From Thermoflexales bacterium (GTDB taxonomy: Bacteria > Chloroflexota > Anaerolineae > B4-G1): a DNA stretch of 33,931 nucleotides. Location: the NCBI GenBank assembly GCA_007123205.1, contig SKLM01000380.1, forward strand, positions 1 to 33,931, read 5' to 3'. The stretch's first letter is position 1, and every line of letters begins with the position of its first letter. This document shows, piece by piece, positions 27,436 to 33,931 of this stretch. The position numbers and the translations under genes are program-made. Under the pieces are notes generated by a model that made no database searches, was not told the DNA's origin, and saw only the letters and a list, made by a program, of their open reading frames with translations.

Positions 27436-27464
27436 TTGCATGAACGAGCAGCTCGGCGTATAAT
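27436..27464 (+). promoter_or_regulatory. Sigma70-type promoter for rpmB
   Basis: TTGCAT - 17 nt - TATAAT. Confidence 0.65.
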
Positions 27465-27533
27465 AGCAGGCTGGCTAACGAACATCGATCAAGCCAGCTT
27501 CGGGTTGAACCCGAGCGTGTAATCATCAGAAGA

Positions 27534-27559
27534 CGACAACAATTTCGTTGTGCACAACG
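27534..27559 (+). promoter_or_regulatory. rpmB leader palindrome / alternative hairpins
   Basis: ACAAC (27536-27540), GTTGT, ACAAC; includes the perfect 14-nt palindrome CGTTGTGCACAACG (27546-27559) just before the GGAGG. Confidence 0.5.
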
Positions 27560-27583
27560 ACCAAGGTATTGGAGGTCAGGTCA

Positions 27584-27766
27584 ATGGCAAAGTGTAGAAT
27601 CTGCGGCAAAGGCACCCGATTCGGCCACAGCGTTCCGCGATCCAAGAAGAGGACCAAGCGCCAGTTCAACCCCAACGTCCAGAGGAAAAGGGTCATGATC
27701 GATGGCGAGATGAAGCGCATAAACATCTGTACGCGCTGTCTGCGCACCCGCGAGAGACAGCGATAG
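27584..27766 (+). CDS. rpmB: 50S ribosomal protein L28 (zinc-binding C+ form)
   Basis: MAKCRICGKGTRFGHSVPRSKKRTKRQFNPNVQRKRV...INICTRCLRT; RBS GGAGG. Confidence 0.94.
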   Translation: MAKCRICGKGTRFGHSVPRSKKRTKRQFNPNVQRKRVMIDGEMKRINICTRCLRTRERQR

Positions 27767-27907
27767 GCAGGCCGCCGTAACGCAGACACCGCTCGGAGCT
27801 GTGGTCCTTGCGTAGGCTTGCCGAACGTCCGAAATTCGCCTTTTGGGCAACTCTTGAGTTGAGAGAGCATCTTCCTCAAACAGTGCAGATTCCTAACCGT
27901 TCGTCTC

Positions 27908-27934
27908 ACCCCCCTGGGAAAAGGGGGTTTGTTT
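27908..27934 (+). terminator. Candidate Rho-independent terminator downstream of rpmB
   Basis: ACCCCC - CTGGGAAAA - GGGGGT followed by TTGTTT. Confidence 0.5.
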
Positions 27935-28104
27935 CGCTCGGTTGAGCCCCGGTCCGCGCTCTCCTTCTGGGCACAACGGCTCGGGAGCTCGCCGCGACGC
28001 CAATCTAAGCCACGGCTTCCCAGGAGACCCAAGGAACCAACCCCGGAGCACCCAAATGTCTATGATACCTCGGAATGGACAGAAGATCAAGACCCACCCG
28101 CTGG

Positions 28105-28133
28105 TTGAAGCGTGCGGATACTTGTGGTAGAAT
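28105..28133 (+). promoter_or_regulatory. Sigma70-type promoter for lon
   Basis: TTGAAG - 17 nt - TAGAAT; implies a leader of about 280 nt. Confidence 0.5.
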
Positions 28134-28419
28134 GCGCACTGAGCCTGGTAGGGCAAAGCGACTACGCAGAACTCGATCAGTGTCGCATACCCGTCATCGA
28201 ACGGGCGCCGCTGCGATATCAATCGCGGCCCCACATAGGCCGCATCGGGAGCATCTTCTTCGTACGGAAGCCGAACGCCTGGCAACCCGTCGGGGGTGCG
28301 CCATAGATCGAGGGCTGGGCTTTCCACACAGAGCGACGGCGAGAGAGACGTTCGCAGCCAGCTGCGATTGGGTGGCGTTGAGATCGTGACAACTGGAATC
28401 CAAAGGACAGTTAGGACGA

Positions 28420-30912
28420 ATGCCTGACACCACGAACAGAGCGACGGATTGGCTGAAGCCGCTCATCAACCCTATGATCATGAACGAACTCAGCACCTCT
28501 CTACGCGAGGGGGCCGACGGTTACCACCTGGAGGTGCCGTCGACGCTCCCGATCTTGCCGCTAAGGGGTCTCGTCATCTATCCGATGACAGCGGTTCCGA
28601 TCCGCGTAGGACAGCCGCGTTCTGTGCAACTCGTCGATGACGCCGTGTCCGATGGCAATATTATCGGGCTCGTGGCGAGCCATGACCCAGAGATTGAGAC
28701 ACCCACTCCAGAGCAGGTGTACCGAGTCGGGACCGCCGCTGCGGTCCACCGCCTGGCCAAAGCACCCGATGGAACCTTGACGCTGATTGTGCAGGGGCTG
28801 GTGCGCATTCGAATCGAGGAGTTCATCCAGGAGTCGCCTTACTTCCTGGCTCGGGTCGAGGCGATTCCGGAGACGACGGAGCCGACAATGCAAACCGAAG
28901 CGCTCCGCCGCGGCATGCTCCAGCACTTCCGCCGTCTAATCGACCTATCGCCTGGGATTCCCGAGGAGATGGGCGAGATGCTGGCCGGGATAGAGGATCC
29001 CCTGCAGACCACCTACGCCATCGCCAATCATATCGAGAGTGAACTTGAGGAAGCCCAGGAGATCCTCGAGATGGACCATCTGGTGGATAAGATGCACCGC
29101 CTGCTTAACATGATGGCCCAGGAGGTGGAGGTCCTCGAGCTAGGCCGCAAGATCAAGAGCGAAGCCCAGTCCGAGATGCAGCAAAGGCAGCGCGAGTACT
29201 TCCTCCGTGAACAGCAGAAGGCCATTCAGCGGGAACTGGGTGAGGGCGACGAACAGATGGAGGCGGAGGAATTCCGGAAGAAGATCGAAGAGCTCGGTAT
29301 GCCGGAGGAAGCGGAACAGGAGGCCCGGCGCGAATTGGATCGGCTGACCAAAGTGCCGTCCGCCTCGCCGGAGTACGGTGTGATCCGCACCTACCTGGAC
29401 TGGTTGACGACCCTTCCGTGGGACGTAGAGACGGAGGATAACCTGGACATCGGGCACGCACGGAGCGTCTTGGACGAGGATCATTATGACCTCGAGGACA
29501 TCAAGGAGCGCATTCTCGAGTATCTCGCGGTCAGGAAGCTGCGGGACGAAAGAAAGGAAGAACTGAAGGCCCGAGAGCCCGAGGACTGCATTCGGCGGGA
29601 GCGAGAGGGTGTCATCCTGTGCTTCGTGGGCCCGCCGGGCACGGGGAAGACCAGTCTCGGCCAATCGATCGCGCGCGCGCTCGGCCGCAGGTTCATCAGG
29701 CAGTCACTGGGCGGCGTACGCGACGAAGCCGAGATTCGGGGGCATCGCCGGACGTACATTGGCGCGCTACCCGGGCGGGTCGTTCAGGCGATCCGGCGGG
29801 TTGGCTCGAAGAACCCGGTGTTCATGATCGACGAGGTCGACAAACTGGGGAAGGATTTCCGAGGAGACCCGGCCTCTGCCCTGCTCGAAGTCTTGGATCC
29901 TGAGCAGAACTCCGAGTTCAGGGACCACTATCTCGACGTACCCTTTGACCTCTCTCGCGTCATGTTCATCACGACGGCAAACCTTCTCGAACCAATTCCG
30001 GAGCCACTCCGCGACCGTATGGAGATCCTGAGGCTCTCAGGCTACACAGAGACAGAGAAGGTGCGCATTGCGCAGGGCTACCTGATCCCCCGCCAGCTGC
30101 GCGAGAACGGGCTATGGACTGAAGAGCTCAGTTTCGAGGAAGAAGCCCTGCGCAAAATCATCCGGGACTACACCCGCGAGGCTGGAGTCCGGAATCTCGA
30201 GCGCGAGATCGGTAAGGTATGTCGCAAGGTGGTGACTCGCGTGGCAGAGGGAGAGACGGAGGCGGTCGAGGTGACGCCGGACAACCTGTCGGACTTCATC
30301 GGCCGGCGGCGGTACTTCCCGGACACAGCGATGCGCACCCAGATCCCCGGGGTCGCCACGGGGCTCGGCGTCACCGTCGCCGGAGGGGATCTCCTGTTCT
30401 GTGAGGCCACAAAGATGGCGGGCGATAAGGGATTCACGGTGACAGGCCAGCTTGGAGACGTGATGAAGGAATCAGCCCAAGCTGCTCTGAGCTACATCCG
30501 GTCCAAGGCACCGGATCTCGGAATCTCTGAGGACATCTTCTCCAAGGTAGATATCCACGTCCACGTCCCCAAAGGCGCAATCCCCAAGGACGGGCCCTCG
30601 GCGGGCGTCACCATCGCCACCGCGCTGGCATCGTTGTTGAGTAACCGCCGGGTGCGGGGGAACGTCGGCATGACGGGCGAGATCACGCTTCGCGGACAAG
30701 TCCTGCCCGTCGGCGGAGTCAAGATGAAGGTCTTGACGGCTCATCGTGCCGGACTGGAGACTGTGATCCTGCCGATGCAGAACGACAAAGACCTGGAGGA
30801 CGTGCCGAAAGAGGTTCTTGACGAGCTGGAAATCGTTCTGGTGGAACGGATCGACGAGGTGTTTGACGTCGCCCTCGAGCCACCCGGCGCGCCCGAAGGA
30901 GAGGCGTGCTGA
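28420..30912 (+). CDS. lon: ATP-dependent Lon protease (LonA)
   Basis: [69 protein letters not shown]. Confidence 0.96.
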   Translation: MPDTTNRATDWLKPLINPMIMNELSTSLREGADGYHLEVPSTLPILPLRGLVIYPMTAVPIRVGQPRSVQLVDDAVSDGNIIGLVASHDPEIETPTPEQVYRVGTAAAVHRLAKAPDGTLTLIVQGLVRIRIEEFIQESPYFLARVEAIPETTEPTMQTEALRRGMLQHFRRLIDLSPGIPEEMGEMLAGIEDPLQTTYAIANHIESELEEAQEILEMDHLVDKMHRLLNMMAQEVEVLELGRKIKSEAQSEMQQRQREYFLREQQKAIQRELGEGDEQMEAEEFRKKIEELGMPEEAEQEARRELDRLTKVPSASPEYGVIRTYLDWLTTLPWDVETEDNLDIGHARSVLDEDHYDLEDIKERILEYLAVRKLRDERKEELKAREPEDCIRREREGVILCFVGPPGTGKTSLGQSIARALGRRFIRQSLGGVRDEAEIRGHRRTYIGALPGRVVQAIRRVGSKNPVFMIDEVDKLGKDFRGDPASALLEVLDPEQNSEFRDHYLDVPFDLSRVMFITTANLLEPIPEPLRDRMEILRLSGYTETEKVRIAQGYLIPRQLRENGLWTEELSFEEEALRKIIRDYTREAGVRNLEREIGKVCRKVVTRVAEGETEAVEVTPDNLSDFIGRRRYFPDTAMRTQIPGVATGLGVTVAGGDLLFCEATKMAGDKGFTVTGQLGDVMKESAQAALSYIRSKAPDLGISEDIFSKVDIHVHVPKGAIPKDGPSAGVTIATALASLLSNRRVRGNVGMTGEITLRGQVLPVGGVKMKVLTAHRAGLETVILPMQNDKDLEDVPKEVLDELEIVLVERIDEVFDVALEPPGAPEGEAC

Positions 30913-30914
30913 CG

Positions 30915-31313
30915 ATGGAGAGCGTCGTTGTTGTCGATGACGATGAGACCTTCACGCGGCTGCTCGAGACCATGCTGACGTTGGAGGGTTACAGGCCGGT
31001 GGCCGTGACGCGACCCGACCGGATCGTCGCCACGCTGCGTCGAGAGCACCCGGCGCTGGTGTTGATGGACATCCACGTCGGAGACTGGGACACTGTGGCC
31101 GTGTTGCGCGAGTTGAGGGATGACAAGGACCTCAGGACGGTGCCGGTGATCATGACGTCGGGCATGGACAGGGGCCGTGAATGTCTGGACGCCGGCGCCG
31201 ACGCGTTTGTCCTCAAGCCCTTCCGACCGTCGCAGCTGATGGCCAAGATCCGAGAATTACAACGGCCGGCTGAACGAAACGGTACTCCCAGCTCTCACTC
31301 TCCTCCCAGCTGA
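30915..31313 (+). CDS. Stand-alone response-regulator receiver domain
   Basis: VVVVDDDETF, LVLMDIHVGD, IMTSGM, LKPF; ATG at 30915, 2 nt after the lon stop. Confidence 0.88.
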   Translation: MESVVVVDDDETFTRLLETMLTLEGYRPVAVTRPDRIVATLRREHPALVLMDIHVGDWDTVAVLRELRDDKDLRTVPVIMTSGMDRGRECLDAGADAFVLKPFRPSQLMAKIRELQRPAERNGTPSSHSPPS

Positions 31314-32407
31314 CTCACCCGTCCGGTGACGATGTCCATCCCAATGACGTCCCCCGTTCTGGTGTCGGGCGGCACAGCGACCTTCACGCCCACTTCCAGG
31401 ATCGCCAACCGTCTGCCGGCCCACTCCTTGACTTCGACCACCTTCATCGGAATGGTTCTGGGAGTCTCCACCTGAGTATCGACCTGGAGCCGATCGACCC
31501 GCTGGATTACCTCTTCGCCCAGCACTCGCTCCCCGGCCATAGCGTTCTCCTCGATCTGTTCGGGACTTCTGGCGCCGGGGATGGCACACGTAACCCCCGG
31601 TCTGGATACAACCCAGGATAGGGCCAGTTGGGCCATCGTCAGCCCCAGGTCGGCTGCCAGGGGCTGAAGACGGCTCACCAGCCTAAGGGAATCACGCAAC
31701 GGGCGCCCCTGAAACTGCGGGTAAGAAGCGCGGTGGTCACCTTGCCCAAAGACCGTCTCAGGCGAGATCCTACCCGTGAACATTCCCATCAGGAGCGGCG
31801 TGTACGCGATGACGCCGACGCCGCGCTGGCGACAGTATGGAAGAAGCTCAGCTTCGATATCCCGGTGGAGCAGATTGTAGGGCATCTGGTTGGCGACGAC
31901 ACCATCGACAGCAAGCCACGCATCCAGCTCTTCGACCCAGAAGTTTGATAGGCCCGTGTATCGGATCTTCCCGGCCTCCTTGAGCCGCTCCAGGGCCCGC
32001 ACAGTCTCCTCGTACGGGGTCTCGAGATCGGGAACGTGGATCTGGTAGAGATCGATCCAGTCGGTGCCCAGACGACGCAGGCTCGCCTCGGCCGCTTCCG
32101 TGATGGCGGCGGCGCTGCAGTCGATCGTGGCTCGACCCTGGTCATCCCACGGTGTCCCACCCTTCGTCGCGACGACGACGTCGTCTCTCCGTCTTCGAAT
32201 CGCCTGCCCGACGAGTTCTTCGGCACGGCCGAACCCGTAGTTGTCGGACGTATCAATGAAGTTGATACCGAGGTCGACGGCTCGCCGAATCGTGCCGATG
32301 GAATCTCCATCATCCGCGGCGCCGTAGGCCTGGCCCCCCATAGCCAGCGTCCCCAGACCGATCACGGAGACCCGCAGCTCCGACCCTCCCAAACGGCGGT
32401 ACTCCAT
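31295..32407 (-). CDS. Aldo/keto reductase with C-terminal extension
   Basis: MEYRRLGGSELRVSVIGLGTLAMGG...FIDTSDNYGFGRAEE...DLYQIHVPD; ~60-70 aa extra after the AKR domain. Confidence 0.9.
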   Translation of the reverse strand: MEYRRLGGSELRVSVIGLGTLAMGGQAYGAADDGDSIGTIRRAVDLGINFIDTSDNYGFGRAEELVGQAIRRRRDDVVVATKGGTPWDDQGRATIDCSAAAITEAAEASLRRLGTDWIDLYQIHVPDLETPYEETVRALERLKEAGKIRYTGLSNFWVEELDAWLAVDGVVANQMPYNLLHRDIEAELLPYCRQRGVGVIAYTPLLMGMFTGRISPETVFGQGDHRASYPQFQGRPLRDSLRLVSRLQPLAADLGLTMAQLALSWVVSRPGVTCAIPGARSPEQIEENAMAGERVLGEEVIQRVDRLQVDTQVETPRTIPMKVVEVKEWAGRRLAILEVGVKVAVPPDTRTGDVIGMDIVTGRVSQLGGE

Positions 32408-32633
32408 ATCCCTAACTCCCTCCTCTGGCACACCTGATGTCGCCTACTCCTCCCCCGGCTGTGCGTCGACCGTTGGGCAGCCCACTCGCCGGGCGATCAA
32501 CCGCACTGTTCTAGGATTCTGACCGGCTGACTGGACAGCCACTGCGGCTGAAGGCATCTAGTGCCTATCTCCCATCCCTTCAGGCGACGCCTTTTCTCAT
32601 CTCGTATTCCTTCATAGAAGCTGGCGACTTCCC

Positions 32634-33161
32634 TCAGGGCTGGTCTCCCTGCGCACATTCGGGTGCTGCTCTAACAAACACCTCGATCCCTCTCACCGTC
32701 TCCGAGTGACAGAGCCGATTTCTTGACAACGATGGAATCCGCTCCGGGGGAATGGCCGGATCCCGATAGAGGAACTCACCACCCTGCTTCAGGAAGGCAG
32801 TCCAAATTGCCAACGCCTGCTCGGCATCAGGAAGCTCGTGCAGAGTATCGAAACAGATGATCTTGTCGAAATAGGCCCGGGGAAACTCAAGGGTGTCTGC
32901 GCTGCAGCGGATCACCTCTACGTTTCGGACCGAAGCAGCCCTCTTCTCCAGATGGTCAAGCGCTTCTTCCCAGACATCGACGGCGTAAACCCGGCCCTCG
33001 CGCGCGAGCGTCGCCAGAGGAGCGGTATGATAGCCAATGGCGCATCCCACCTCCAGGATCCAGTCATCGGTCTCCACACCCAGAGCCGTGAAGAGGTCGA
33101 GGGGATCATCGAACAGCCCCTTCACCGCGTACAGCAAGCGGGCGATGGTGAGTTTCAGCAT
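32634..33161 (-). CDS. Class I SAM-dependent methyltransferase
   Basis: WILEVGCAIGYHTAPLATLAREGRVYAVDVWEEAL...IICFDTLHELPD. Confidence 0.85.
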   Translation of the reverse strand: MLKLTIARLLYAVKGLFDDPLDLFTALGVETDDWILEVGCAIGYHTAPLATLAREGRVYAVDVWEEALDHLEKRAASVRNVEVIRCSADTLEFPRAYFDKIICFDTLHELPDAEQALAIWTAFLKQGGEFLYRDPAIPPERIPSLSRNRLCHSETVRGIEVFVRAAPECAQGDQP

Positions 33162-33283
33162 CGACTACCCCCTTGGTCTACCTCCCAATCCCTGTTCCAT
33201 CGATACCTACCGGGCGCCCACGACCCTGGGAGTCAGCCGCGCTCCCCGGGCAAGCCCGGTCCGCACCCTGCGCTCTGCGAAAG

Positions 33284-33931
33284 TCAGGATCCTTCCCCCC
33301 AGGCCAACCAGAGTAGCGTCACGGGCTCGTCCTCATCCGTCCAGACGACGTGATCAGACCCGGGAGGGACGAAGTAGGCCTCCCCGGCCTGAACCGGGAA
33401 TGTCGCCTCTCCTATCTTCGCCCACCCCGCGCCTGAGATGAACACGAAGGCCTGCGGAAACGGGTTCGTGTCCCCAGGGTCGTTCAGCTGCTGTCCCTTC
33501 TCCACCTGGTACCAGGCGCTGCGGAATCCCGGTTGGTAGAACAGCGCGACGACATTCGCGCCATGGACTTTGCGACTGTGTTCAGCGTCCAGCAGGATCC
33601 GCTCGGGCTCCGTGCAGGTGAAGAAATGCTGCAGGAAGGAGAGCATGTCGGCGTAGAGTTGGGGGCTGAAGGATTGTCCCGGCCCCAGGCGGTACTCCAA
33701 TGGTGCTGGATCCGAAGCAGAAGCCTTGGCAGCCGCAGTGAAAGCCGTCATCTGGCCGGTGTATAACTTCCGCAGCGTTCTCTCCGTCAGCACCAGGATG
33801 GTCTGGGACTGGGGGTCCGATCCTGGGGACACCGTGACACGACATCCCGGCTCAACGATCACGTGCCAGGGCCCGGGGCCTTCCTGGATCTCCAACTCGA
33901 TCCTCAGCTCCAGTTCCTCGGAGACCTTCCG
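33284..33931 (-). CDS. SCP2-like (sterol carrier/lipid-binding) plus cupin fusion protein; N-terminus outside window
   Basis: Frame stays open to the window edge (RKVSEELELRIELEIQEGPGPWHVIVEPGCRVTVSPG...), TLRKLYTGQMTAFTAAAKA (SCP2-like), then cupin FVFISGAGWAKIGEATFPVQAGEAYFVPPGSDHVVW. Confidence 0.65.
   Translation of the reverse strand, partial: RKVSEELELRIELEIQEGPGPWHVIVEPGCRVTVSPGSDPQSQTILVLTERTLRKLYTGQMTAFTAAAKASASDPAPLEYRLGPGQSFSPQLYADMLSFLQHFFTCTEPERILLDAEHSRKVHGANVVALFYQPGFRSAWYQVEKGQQLNDPGDTNPFPQAFVFISGAGWAKIGEATFPVQAGEAYFVPPGSDHVVWTDEDEPVTLLWLAWGEGS

Noticed and set aside
27780-28100. Noncoding stretch considered as 6S RNA, RNase P RNA, SRP RNA or tmRNA
   Set aside because: None of the conserved sequence blocks of these RNAs could be found; only a terminator-like hairpin is supported.
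27893-28327. 144 aa minus-strand ORF upstream of lon
   Set aside because: Spans the terminator-like hairpin and the lon promoter; no family-like motifs.
1-33931. CRISPR arrays, transposases, integrases, phage or toxin-antitoxin modules
   Set aside because: No regularly spaced repeats and no characteristic motifs were seen in any frame; the tRNA-Arg is not followed by an integrase or an obvious att duplication.

Overview
GC-rich bacterial chromosomal window. Gene content and order, plus a '...VFLPLIIRR' protein tail, suggest a Chloroflexota/Anaerolineae-like genome; this taxonomic guess is inference. Most of the window is housekeeping. The main block is the conserved neighbourhood rpmB / asp23-fakA-fakB(degV)-recG-coaD-coiled-coil gene-rpmF-fabD-fabG-asp23-nusB, on the minus strand except for the divergent rpmB. 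Other recognisable genes: galU, gatCA, a B12-binding radical-SAM protein, a non-pyrrolysine MttB-superfamily methyltransferase, a soluble GAF-PAS histidine kinase followed by a CpXC coiled-coil protein, tRNA-Arg(ACG), a cyclic-2,3-diphosphoglycerate-synthetase-like GTPase, lon plus a single-domain receiver, an aldo/keto reductase with a C-terminal extension, a methyltransferase, and an SCP2-cupin fusion truncated by the right edge. I found no CRISPR array, transposase, phage module or rRNA. Best second-look items: a long paired element beside tRNA-Arg that pairs better on the minus strand, fabD with no ATG/GTG/TTG upstream of its FPGQGSQ motif, a possible bistable hairpin in the rpmB leader, a membrane protein with a half-lost zinc ribbon, a hairpin leader on the MttB-like gene, and a translationally coupled sORF/ParB-like pair. 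I do not see a clear-cut novel defence or mobile system.
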